64,000 nucleotides of DNA, from positions 225,066,641 to 225,130,640 of the forward strand of contig CM040126.1 in the NCBI GenBank assembly GCA_022559845.1, in the 5' to 3' direction. Origin of the DNA: Amorphophallus konjac. Its lineage: Eukaryota; Streptophyta; Magnoliopsida; Alismatales; Araceae. The notes under the pieces were generated by a model. It was not told the origin of the DNA, ran no database searches, and saw only the letters and a list, made by a program, of their open reading frames with translations. This document shows, in pieces, positions 54,701 through 64,000 of the stretch (positions within the stretch are counted from its first letter, which is position 1; each line of letters opens with the position of its first letter). The position numbers and the translations under genes were made by a program.

Positions 54701-55495
54701 TCCTAACATCCCAGCGGTCAGTTAGAAACTAACTACGCCGCAAACGGTCACCGTTTACCGGCCGACCCTAAAAACCACGAAAATCACGGTTTAGGCAAAA
54801 CAAGCCCAAACTCGACCGTTTCCTAGCCGAACGCCGTGCAATGGCAGGGAAAATGGAGAGGACGAAGTAAGGATCAGTCACCCTACCTCCACCGAAGAAA
54901 CCGTGCCCCGAAGGGACTAAACCACGCCGAAAACCACTCGCGAACCGATTTCACCGGCTTCGAATCCACCGTTCGGGATCGCGCCAGAATCGATCCGATC
55001 CTTGCTCCATCGCGCACCCAGCTAGCTCCATCACGTCCCCAACACGTGCCTCTAGGTCCTCCGTCTGCAGTCGGAGCCGAGGAGGCGAACGGGAGAGAAA
55101 ACGGGAGAGAGAGAGGTGACGGCGGTGAATGAGAAGGAAGAGAGAGGAAAAGAAAAGAAATTAGGAAATTTTCCTAATTTCTGAAAATTCCAAAAATGCG
55201 CCGAAAATGCACAAATTCAGAAAAATACGCAAAAATAGTCGAAACGACCGGCTCGAAGAGTACTTCGTCGCTGTAGCATCCACGAGTTCGAGAATTGACA
55301 AACAAACGCACCGTAGGGTTCCGTAACTAGTACGTGAGAAAAACCCACACGGCTCGTCAAACTCAACTCGGAAGCCACAAAAGCGAAGCGAAACTCAATG
55401 AAACCAATCCGAAACAGATCCGAAAGATCCAACAAAGATCCCACAAGACCTGCAAAGGATCCAACAAAGATCCAACAAGGATCCAGGGCATTACA
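51726..55495 (-). repeat. 3' LTR of LARD 2
   Basis: 3770 bp. Near its outer end in element orientation (about 55410-55495) is a string of AAAGATCCAACA-type repeats on the plus strand. The dyad array is at 53644-54450. Open frames such as 52134-52475 recur in the other LTR simply because the LTRs are duplicates. Confidence 0.92.
53644..54450. repeat. Array of N8-spaced dyads, 3' LTR of LARD 2
   Basis: Around 15 units. The commonest form is GTAACGCGC-N8-GCGCGTTAC and variants (arms GTAACGGCC, GACGCAC, AGCGGTC). Spacers are again 8 nt: AACGTCAG, AACACCAG, TAGCCTAG, AAGGGCAG, TGGGTTAA, GGGGGTAG, TATCCTAG. Confidence 0.85.
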
Positions 55496-55509
55496 TCCTC
55501 CCCTCCTTT
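55496..55509 (-). other. Polypurine tract of LARD 2
   Basis: AAAGGAGGGGAGGA on the minus strand before the 3' LTR, preceded by TCGAGGGCGAAATTTCTT, the chromovirus-like internal end also seen in LARD 1. Confidence 0.9.
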
Positions 55510-57513
55510 AAGAAATTTCGCCCTCGAAATTAAGGACTAACCAAGGAGAAGCAAGGGAGAACAACCCACGACACAAATATCGAGAAAACACAGCTCAGAG
55601 GAACACCGTCAGATCACAATTACAGGTACACACTCTAGCTTCCAAGACAACAAGTCTACATCACGAGTATGGCACCAAAGTGAACACATCTGACACCTCC
55701 GAAGTAAGGGCAACGTCATTTAGGTCTCACCAGAAATAGAGACACGACAGCCACAACAATCGATAACCAACACCGAGAAACATAATAACAACACGGCAAG
55801 CAGCAGCTCACACAAGGAGACGCAGTCCTCTCAGCTGACAGCTCGCAACATCATCGGCTCCAGTGCCAAAGGCAACAGGGAACACCTGGCACACAGGACA
55901 CCAACGACAACAACACCACTGGACCAGAAACACAATCAAGTCAGCACTCACTCAGATATCACATCTGATTAAGTCGCAAGATAACTCCACCCAAGAGAAA
56001 GGGAGTACAGCAAGCTAACTGACAACACGATGGTCCAAGATAAGAACACAAAATCATAAAGAAACAGCGCCAAAACAACAACACAGCGGCAGCACCTGTA
56101 GGATTCCGGCTCCGCACAATACGCAGGGCCAAGGAACACATCTGCAAGCAAGGTCACATCAAGGCACAAGAACAGCTGGACACACGACCACAAGGATAGG
56201 CCACGCATCAGACTGCTCACCGAGCGAAGACCCACAACAACGAGAAACGACAACAATCTCGGGGAAAGCAACTCAAGGACTAGCATCACGCCTCGAGAGC
56301 ACAACACCCAAGAAAGAAAAGCAGAGCTGAGGGTACTCAATCAGCAAGGAATGCCGACAAATTCCCCATCACTCGCAAATGCCAATGCCAATAGCAAACA
56401 AACACCTGAAAACTACCAACAATGGCACGGCAACGACAATGTCAAGGCACAAGAAGCCAAGACAAAAGCACATCGAGAAGGAACAAAACCTCTCGACAAG
56501 CGGGTAGCCAACCCACACACTTCCACTGCACTCTCAACAATGCGCACATGCAACAGAACAACACCGGTAATCGCACCTCAGCACATGCCAGACGCCATCA
56601 CAATCAACAAAAATCACAATTAACACGCCACGAGCACTGATCTCGCGAACAACCGATCACAAGGGGCCTAAGTGCAACAAAGGAAGAGCACCAGCTTCAG
56701 CACAAAGCACGCGGAAAGAACTAATCTCAGTTTACCTTCATGTCCTGGAACAACAAATGAGCCTTCGCAAGCATCGACCGTTGGACACGGCACGACAAAT
56801 ACGGTACACTACAGCTCTTAACACCATCATGGAGTCCAAAGCCAAGCAACCGTACAACAAGAGAGCAGATCATGCTCAAAATAAAGCTGTCCACACTTAA
56901 GCAGACACAGGACAAAGGCATAACCAAGATAGCAATTCCAAGGCAAACCTCGAAAAAGCTTCACCAAAGAGGGATGAGAAGCAACGAGCTCGACAACAAC
57001 AGCTCACCAGGAAGGAAAATCCTAGGTTCGCTCGAGCAACTTCTCAATCGAGGCAACACAACGACCGATTCAATCGAAACGATGACGCATCAGGAGCCAA
57101 GCAGACTCAAGCTGGGACAACCAAAACAACGTAAGAACGTGCATGGCCATCACACCAACGCTGAAAGTCACAAGCCACCTGAGCAAAACACAGAAAACAG
57201 CTCGAATAATGCACTGCAGGTTCATGCCAACCGACAGACACTGCCAAGTGCAACACGATCGAGACCAACTTCAAAGCCGAACGAAGCACCACGTCACATC
57301 CAGACGGGAGCAAAACCATCTCGTACAGCGCCAACCAAGCACGTACAAGACCACATACGAAAAGCACCGCGATAAACCATCGCAACACCTACGCCAGCAA
57401 GAGACTGTACGGGACCTTAAGGACTCTGGTAATTGTATATCTGGATTTCCATGTATTTCACATGACAATGCTCTGATAGCTCAGAAAAGAAACTCTGAAC
57501 ATCTCAGAACACT
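55510..57513 (-). other. Internal domain of LARD 2, non-coding
   Basis: About 2.0 kb without recognisable proteins. On the minus strand it matches LARD 1 near the primer site (GAGTCCTTAAGGTCC; TACGAGATGGTTTT) and at the purine-tract end. Similar length in both copies suggests that size or content is constrained. Confidence 0.75.
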
Positions 57514-57525
57514 GCTCTGATACCA
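57514..57525 (-). other. Primer-binding site of LARD 2
   Basis: TGGTATCAGAGC on the minus strand, two bases from the 5' LTR; a perfect initiator tRNA-Met site. Confidence 0.92.
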
Positions 57526-57527
57526 GC

Positions 57528-60500
57528 TGTAGCGACCCGGATTCCGGATACCCGGTGCACCCGGTATAAATACCGAATACACGTGATACCACATGGGACC
57601 CGCGAGGCCTCCCAAGCGCGGGAAAGCGCCGAAGGGAAAAAGGAGTGTGTGGAATACATTGAAGCCAGCAGACATAACAGTAAGCAATTAAATTTCAGTA
57701 GATTGGATTGCTAAAGTAGCAGAAATAAAATTACTTTTTCATTAATGAGTCAATTTACAATTATACACAGAGTCTAGCCCCAAAGGAAAGACAACAAGTA
57801 CAGTCTGACAGAAAAGAAACGTACACAGAGGTCGGGAGAAGCCCGGCGCAGGTATGGCTGGCAGCTACAACAGCAAGTGCGCACTCCACCAGGAACAGCA
57901 GAGGCAGACGGCGAAACCCACCTGAAAAGTAGGGGTGAGTCTCAACAGAAACTCAGTAGGGGTCATGCGGATCCCCACTGGAAAACACACAGTGCAACGG
58001 AAGCAACAACGAAGCAGCAGGAACAGCAAGTGTAGCAAAGTAGGAAAAGCTACACTACAAAGCTGTAGAACTACCGCTAAAAAGAAACAACGGAACAGAC
58101 GGGTAGCAGGAGTAGGGAACAAGCAGGAGAGGGGTGAGAACCCGCACCAAACAAGCGGCTGCCGAACTAACCTCGGCACCCCAAACTACTCCAAACAAAA
58201 AGGCAACAGATGGTTGACCCCAAACTCACGCAGAAGGGTACACCAGTCTGTCAACCAGCCCAAACAAACAAGGTCTAGACAAGATCCTGACAGACGCCAA
58301 ACAAACACGTGCACGACCAGAAGCATCGTGCACACAGCCCCACGCATGATCAGAACATCGTGCAGACGACAGAACACTGACCTCGAGTACAGCCACGAAG
58401 GGGCAACTCGCAAAGGTCACAGCGCACAGGAAAACGCCGAGAGTCACTGCACCAAGTGACAGGAGCACCCTCCTTCCAGAAGAATAACCAGATGCGTCCA
58501 CTGACAACTTACACTGCGCCAAAAGTGTCTTGTCTACAGGACAAGACACACCAAGAACCAGGTCCAAGGAACAGGAGTCCCAAGGAATGGCACCAACTGC
58601 GAGTGACTAGTCAGGGCCACGCCCGTCGGTGCAAGTCCCCAGTCCCTGACCACGTGTGCACACACTGACCACTACCTAGGCCAGGCCTCTAGCTAGTATT
58701 CCCCTCGGTAGGACGCTACCGCTGGTCGGGGCCTACAGAACTAGCTTAAAAACCGTACGTACCAAACGCAACAGGAAAAAACCCCTCCACCACTCCCGGT
58801 GGGTCGGCAAACAGCCTAGGGCTACAACCAGGGGAGGCTCACAAGGCACAAACTTTGAAACACAGGCGCTACAGCACAGACAGCTAAGAAAAGCCCTGTC
58901 TCGTGCACAACAAAGCACCCAGGCAGTCAAACAACCGCGAACAGACTCAGGACCAGGCAACTAGACCTACAATGTAACGATCCCTAAGTCGGATGACTCA
59001 AAGGCAAGATCGTCACAAACAGCGGAACAAGCCACCAATCGGTCTAATCCTAAGCCAGAAGAAACGACGCTCCGCAGAAAACAACACACGGAGACCTGAG
59101 GAAAATACCAAGAACCCTCAGCACAGCTGGACACGTAAACCGAGGTAGAACAACACCTCGAAGCATCCAGAAGCAGTGTCTCAAACAGGACAAAACCGCC
59201 AAGACACGCACAAACAAGGTCCCACGTCAACCACTGGGTCAAACCGGGTTAACCTGAACCAAACAATAGCAGCATGCAAAAGTAGGATCAAGAATCCTAC
59301 CACAAGTAAGAAGACTCCTGGCTACCTTACAACGTAATCTTAGCCCTCATAGGACGTCAGGAGACATCCACGGGACAACGGGCAGACCACAAGGCCAAGC
59401 CAAGACACATAGGACTCAACGGGCGGAAAACAAAGGCACAAGGATAGTAACGCACCAGCCTTAGACCGCTACAAGCAAGCGACAGTCTATCCTAGGGCCG
59501 TTACTTCCCAAACAATGGACGGGAATTAATCCGTCACACACACCACCCTGACAAACCTACAAAACCACACTAAAGCCAAGTAACACACAACACCAGGCGC
59601 GTTACAACCAAACGACGCACGGGGGTAGGCGCGTTATTCTCAACGTGCACAGCCACCCTCAACCAAAGCGAAGTAACGCGCAACGTCAGGCGCGTTACAA
59701 CCAAACAACGCGGCAGGGGAGGGGTGTCAGAGCCAAACGACGCACAGGGGCAGGCGCGTTACTCTCAACGTGCACAGCCACCCTCAACCCAGCACAAAAC
59801 AACAAACGACGGCCAGGAGCAGGCGCGTTGTACCACAATGACGCATGGGGGCACAACCGCTACATCCAACGGGCACAGCCACCCAAGCTCGGCCAAAACA
59901 GAATGTAACGGCCAGGGGCAGGCGCGTTACACTCAAACAACGCACGGGGTACGACCGCTGGAGGCACCGCCTCAACAGGTCAAACGTCGGTCAAACAGCA
60001 AGTGACGGCCAGGGCAGGGCGCGTTACATCCATCTAACGCACTGGGTTAAGCGCGTTAGATCAACCGACTCAACCCCAACACAAAATGACGAAGGTGAAG
60101 TAACGCACTAGCCTAGGCGCGTTACAAGGAAGCGACGCGCCACCCTAGGGCCGTCACATTCCCAAAAGCCAGAAAACTTAAAAATGCCAAATCAAATGGC
60201 GGTCTATCGTAGGGCCGTCAGAGCCAAATAACGGCCTCTGATACGACCGCTACATCGGTCACGGCGAGAAAACAGGGGAATGGCCCAATCGGCCCGTTCC
60301 ACGCCCCATTCACGCCGAAACGCAGGGGAAACAAACCACAACGACAAATAACAACACCAGGGGGCCAAAACGCCCACATGCAAGCTCAAAAACACAGGAT
60401 TCGGGCGATTTCTACAAATCGACCCTAAGTGGGTCACCGAGGTTCCCGGGCTTCTACCGGCCTCGAATGAACACCAAACCACACGAAATCAACGTGGATG

Positions 60501-61309
60501 GGATCCTAACATCCCAGCGGTCAGTTAGAAACTAACTACGCCGCAAACGATCGCCGTTTACCGGTCGACCCTAAAAACCACGAAAATCACGGTTTAGGCA
60601 AAACAAGCCCAAACTCGACCGTTTCCTAGCCGAACGCCATGCAATAGCAGGGAAAACGGAGAGGATGAAGTAAGGATCAGTCACCCTACCTCCACCGAAG
60701 AAACCGTGCCCCGAAGGGACTAAACCACGCCGAAAACCACTCACAAACCGATTTCACCGGCTTTGAATCCACCGTTCGGGATCGCGCCAGAATCGATCCG
60801 ATCCTTGCTCCATCGCGCACCCAGCCAGCTCCATCACGTCCCCAACACGTGCCTCTAGGTCCTCCGTCTGTAGCCGGAGCCGAGGAGGCGAACGGGAGAG
60901 AAAACGGGAGAGAGAGAGGCGACGGCGGCGAATGAGAAGGAAGAGAGAGGAAAAGAAAAGAAATAAAAAAGAAATTAGGAAATTTTCCTAATTTTTGAAA
61001 ATTCCAAAAATGCGCCGAAAACGCACAAATTCAGAAAAATATGCAAAAATAGTCGAAACGACCGGCTCGAAGAGTACTTCGTCGCTGTAGCATCCACGAG
61101 TTCGAGAATTGACAAACAAACTCACCGTAGGGTTCCGTAACTAGTACGTGAGAAAAACCCACACGGCTCGTCAAACTCAACTCGGAAGCCACAAAAGTGA
61201 ACCGAAACTCAACGAAACTAATCCGAAACAGATCCAAAAGATCCAACAAAGATCCCACAAGACCTGCAAAGGATCCAGGAAAGATCCACCAAGGATTCAG
61301 GGCATTACA
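57528..61309 (-). repeat. 5' LTR of LARD 2
   Basis: 3782 bp, nearly identical to 51726-55495. Differences are scattered substitutions and a short insertion near 60961-60972 (AATAAAAAAGA region). Confidence 0.92.
59447..60253. repeat. Array of N8-spaced dyads, 5' LTR of LARD 2
   Basis: Same unit order as 53644-54450 with few changes, so the array was stable since insertion. Confidence 0.85.
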
Positions 61310-61525
61310 AGACATAAGCAAGATTACATGACTATATGACCGAGAGTAAGTCAAAACATGACAGAGTCACTACAGAAAGTAGGAGGGATATCACCTGATC
61401 TTCAAATTCAATTTTTGATTTTTATTCCAACTTGGCTTATGCCACTTGGTCCATGTGCCTTACCTTCTTGATTGAAAACAGATTTCATACTTTACACTCC
61501 ATGGCACACCTGCAAAATAGATTTC
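61310..61525 (-). other. Region after the gag linker, no pol
   Basis: Where the first SIRE-like element continues into protease, this one shows only a short DNA resemblance (a CTGCAGGTGTGCC-like stretch next to the linker), then unrelated AT-rich sequence up to the LARD. Confidence 0.6.
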
Positions 61526-63206
61526 TCATTTGGCATTCTTAGGTACCCAAACCATCTTGGGTCCTTGTTGGTTAGTAGCATCTTTGGCACGTGGCTTCCA
61601 CTTCTTAACAACATTCCAACCATCAATTTTCTTCACAAGAAAATAATCATACTCAACATTTCCAGATTTGCCAAAGTGATGTGAGGAAACATGTGGCATT
61701 ACAATTTTCTTTCTCATTGGCTCTACTGGTTTGTGTACGTGAGCGTGACGTGTTGAGTGAAAATTCATTTTCTTCATGAGTAACTAGCATTGTGACTTTG
61801 TGTGACCTTTTTTACCACAATGATTACAATTTATGGAAGGTTTTGTGGTGAATGCTTTCTTTGCATTTTTAAACTAGCCTGATTTCTACATGCTCTCAAA
61901 TCATCATTCTTCATAATGAAACAATCATGCATCATGTGTCCAAGTTTTCCACAGTAAAGACATGAGTCATTTCTTTTCTTAGATGCATGGAAGTTTACAT
62001 GAGTATTTCTAGCATGCACATTCTGGACATCCACACCCCTTTTCAGATTTGATTGAGTTCTTGACATGGTGTGTTCATGGGAGTGAGATGTGGAGGTGTT
62101 GGGTGCACAAGTGGTATGAACAAAAGAGGTGTGTAGCTTGTTCTCAAATTTCTTTTTGTTCACTGGATTAAAACCCAGCCCTTCTTTTTGAAAGTTTACT
62201 TTCATGCCCAGTAATTTATCCAAGTTTTCTGGGCCATTCACAAATTTAGACAATGAAGCATTCAAGTCATGAATTTCAGATTCAAGAGATGCAACGTGCA
62301 ATTCATAGGAAGCCACCTTTTTTTCACACGAATTGATTGTTTATGTAACGTAACATTGATGGTTTTATGACTTTCTATTTCATGCAACAAGGCATGCATT
62401 TTTTTAGATTCATCAATATTCATAAATTTTCCTTTTTCAAAAGCAAGCAATCTTTCAGAAATGGCCTTGTTCAATTCCTTCAGTTTCTCATTTTCTTTAA
62501 CAAGCTTTTCATCATGAATCAGTTCATTTATCAAGGTTTGATCATCGGCTATTGAATTCAGTTTTGCAGTCATCTCCTTATTTTCATTTCTTAAGGAGCA
62601 TATTTGATCCTTGTGAAATTCAATGTCAAACATGTAACCATCAATCAATTCCTTAAGGTGTGAGCATTCTTTGCAAGAGGAATCACTTTTATTTTGACCA
62701 ACCTTCTTTTTCATTTTTTTGTTTTCAGATTTTAACTTCTTATATTTTTCAGCAAGCTCTTCATAGGCATTCAACAATTCTTCGTAGTTAAAATCATCTT
62801 CATAATCAGAGTCAGAGTTTACCCTTGAGCTCGATTCACTTGGCTGATAACTCCCTTGTTCACTCGTGCCTGCTACAAAACATCTGTCTTTAAGCTCCTC
62901 CTTGAGGTCTGCTAATCCATCCAATATTTCCTTCGCGGATCTGCAATGGGCGACAAATGGAAAATCGTTAGAATCAACAGCAGCAGTAAGCAACTTCAAA
63001 ACCAAGCAATTTGGATCATGTATGTGCTTTTGATTTTCAGTCCAAACACTTTTGTCTTTAGGCAATTCATGAGAACCATGTGAAATAAGCTTCCATAGCT
63101 TAGGGTCGTATGAATTAACTAGACTACACATCCTTCCTAACCACAAATCAAAATTACAGCCACCAAACACGGGTGGAGAGTTCAAGGTGTACATCATGGT
63201 AGTCAT
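61526..63206 (-). pseudogene. Damaged gag of the gag-only SIRE-like element
   Basis: Starts at Met 63206 (MTTMMYTLNSPP). The N-terminal DUF4219-like part (NFDLWLGRMCSLVN, PKLWKLIS) and SAKEILDGLADLKEE are followed directly by an acidic and Lys-rich coiled-coil region; the UBN2-like capsid segment present at 41699-41908 in the other element is missing. A one-base frame change near 62316-62345 leads to the second piece (LLGMKVNFQKEGLGF, knuckle CLYCGKLGHMMHDC). A second knuckle (CNHCGKKGHTKSQC, 61787-61828) ends in a stop, and the last piece ends MVWVPKNAK. Without its capsid core it probably cannot assemble particles. Confidence 0.82.
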
Positions 63207-63253
63207 TGATCCGGATCACTCTAGATCGTTAGATCTATGAAATTAGAGCCTTA

Positions 63254-63266
63254 GCTCTGATGCCAA
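63254..63266 (-). other. Primer-binding site of the gag-only element
   Basis: TTGGCATCAGAGC on the minus strand beside the 5' LTR; one change from the usual site. Confidence 0.85.
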
Positions 63267-63267
63267 T

Positions 63268-64000
63268 TGTTGGGTCCCACGATCAATGACACCCAAGAGG
63301 GGGGTGAATTGGGTGATTATAAATTTTAAGGAAACTCTTTCCCTTTTTAACAAGTGTAAAGAAACAACAATTAGATCATCAAATATGTTGAACAACAAGT
63401 TAGATAACAGCTTACACTAATCCTCACACTAGATGATAAGATGAATGCAGTGAGGTGGAGTAAATTCCTTTCAACAAGATTAAGGAAGTTGATCAAGCCA
63501 AGAACCAGATTCTCTTAATCTCACCGTTCCCACACGATCATATAAAAGGATTCAACAAACACAACAAGCCAACACACAAAGAAAACCACAATGCACAAGG
63601 ATTTTAAGGTGGTTCGGGACCTCGACGGGCACCCTACGTCCACCCCTCACCAAACTAGGTGAGGCTTCACTCGGGGATAAATCCCCAAACGGAGACGACG
63701 CTCCAACCACACACGCAGGACGACGCCTGCACACATACACACGAGGACGTGCCCCAATGCACACACACATACACACACACACACACGCACGGAGACGAAG
63801 TCTCCAACACGATCCAACAAGCGGATCAACAAAACGCACACACGCTGCGACAAGTGCAACAAACCTCACACACACGTAGATCTAGGAAGACCTACGCACA
63901 CACATGAACCTAATACGACACACACAAATGACCACGGATCAACAACGATCCACACACACACAAGTATGCAGTTTAAGAGATACAAATCTGAACTTTAAAA
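63268..64000 (-). repeat. 5' LTR of the gag-only element, partial
   Basis: The first 733 bp match 45817-46550 with few differences, for example a longer CA run near 63761-63786. Promoter and GGTCGACC array of this copy would lie beyond the window. Confidence 0.9.

Larger units (their letters stand above)
51726..61309 (-). mobile_element. LARD-type non-autonomous LTR element 2
   Basis: 9584 bp flanked by agaca (51721-51725 and 61310-61314). LTRs 51726-55495 and 57528-61309; in element orientation they start TGTAATGCCCTG and end GGGTCGCTACA. Primer site and purine tract are present; the internal 2.03 kb has no gag-pol. LTRs are about 98% identical by eye. LTR start, pyrimidine-rich tract, conserved GC block, dyad array and internal domain are all recognisably related to LARD 1, so the two form one family or sister families. 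Confidence 0.92.
45817..64000 (-). mobile_element. Gag-only SIRE-like copia element, runs past the window end
   Basis: Minus strand. The 3' LTR is 45817-48279; the 5' LTR starts at 63268 and is cut by the window edge. Primer site 63254-63266, purine tract 48280-48293. LTRs begin TGTTGGGTCCC and share the GAGGGGGGTGAATTG block with SIRE-type LTRs. The internal region encodes a damaged gag at the 5' end only. After the gag linker there is no protease, integrase, RT or RNase H, only AT-rich non-coding DNA, and a LARD is inserted there. It therefore looks non-autonomous. Confidence 0.88.

Noticed and set aside
57935..58459. 174-codon open frame in the LARD 2 5' LTR (shorter version at 52134-52475)
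   Set aside because: Low-complexity, Arg/Gln/Thr-rich translation of repeat DNA on the antisense strand of the LTR. The reading frame is not kept between the two LTRs.

Overview
The window is plant nuclear DNA made almost entirely of nested transposable elements. I found no host protein-coding gene. A plant source is indicated by Ty3/gypsy chromoviruses of the Tekay type, SIRE/Maximus-like Ty1/copia elements, large LTR elements without gag-pol (LARD type), a plant L1-type LINE with an RNase H domain, and primer-binding sites matching the initiator tRNA-Met. Such dense nesting suggests a large, repeat-rich angiosperm genome; I cannot name the species.

Layout. Positions 1-2774 look like part of a long LTR, which resumes at 13115-13178. 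A nearly intact gypsy element (2775-13114, minus strand, 5-bp target duplication ttagg) split that LTR. Its two ~2.8-kb LTRs differ by only about 25 substitutions by eye, but its gag-pol has three in-frame stops and an N-terminal frame break. At 13179-13659 lie a tRNA-Met primer site, a short spacer with a purine tract, and a 243-bp TG...CA segment carrying a 5S-rRNA-like promoter block, as in Cassandra TRIM elements. An old plus-strand gypsy element follows (gag-pol 13899-17291). It is cut within its integrase by a 27-kb minus-strand copia element (17292-44549, duplication tgggt) and resumes at 44550-45816.

Inside that copia element are two further insertions. One is a plus-strand LARD (20162-29170, duplication atatc). 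The other is a plus-strand LINE (31304-37372, 15-bp duplication), which splits the reverse transcriptase. The 3' LTR of the old gypsy element is in turn interrupted at 45817 by a second, gag-only SIRE-like element (minus strand, running off the window end). That element carries a second LARD (51726-61309, minus strand, duplication agaca), related to the first.

How the parts relate. Only the gypsy element at 2775-13114 comes close to encoding a full set of proteins. Both LARDs have LTRs, primer site and purine tract but no gag-pol, so they must have moved with proteins supplied by another element, most likely a Tekay-like chromovirus. The SIRE-like element at 45817 kept a damaged gag and has no recognisable pol.

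Most unusual signals: (1) arrays of spaced inverted repeats in LTRs, with a near-constant 8-nt spacer in both LARDs and an 11-12-nt spacer in the young gypsy LTR; (2) a repeated two-hairpin module in the 3' non-coding region of both SIRE-like elements, whose main stem changes in sequence but stays paired; (3) the 5S-like LTR segment; (4) an array of ten GGTCGACC palindromes just upstream of a TATA-like site.
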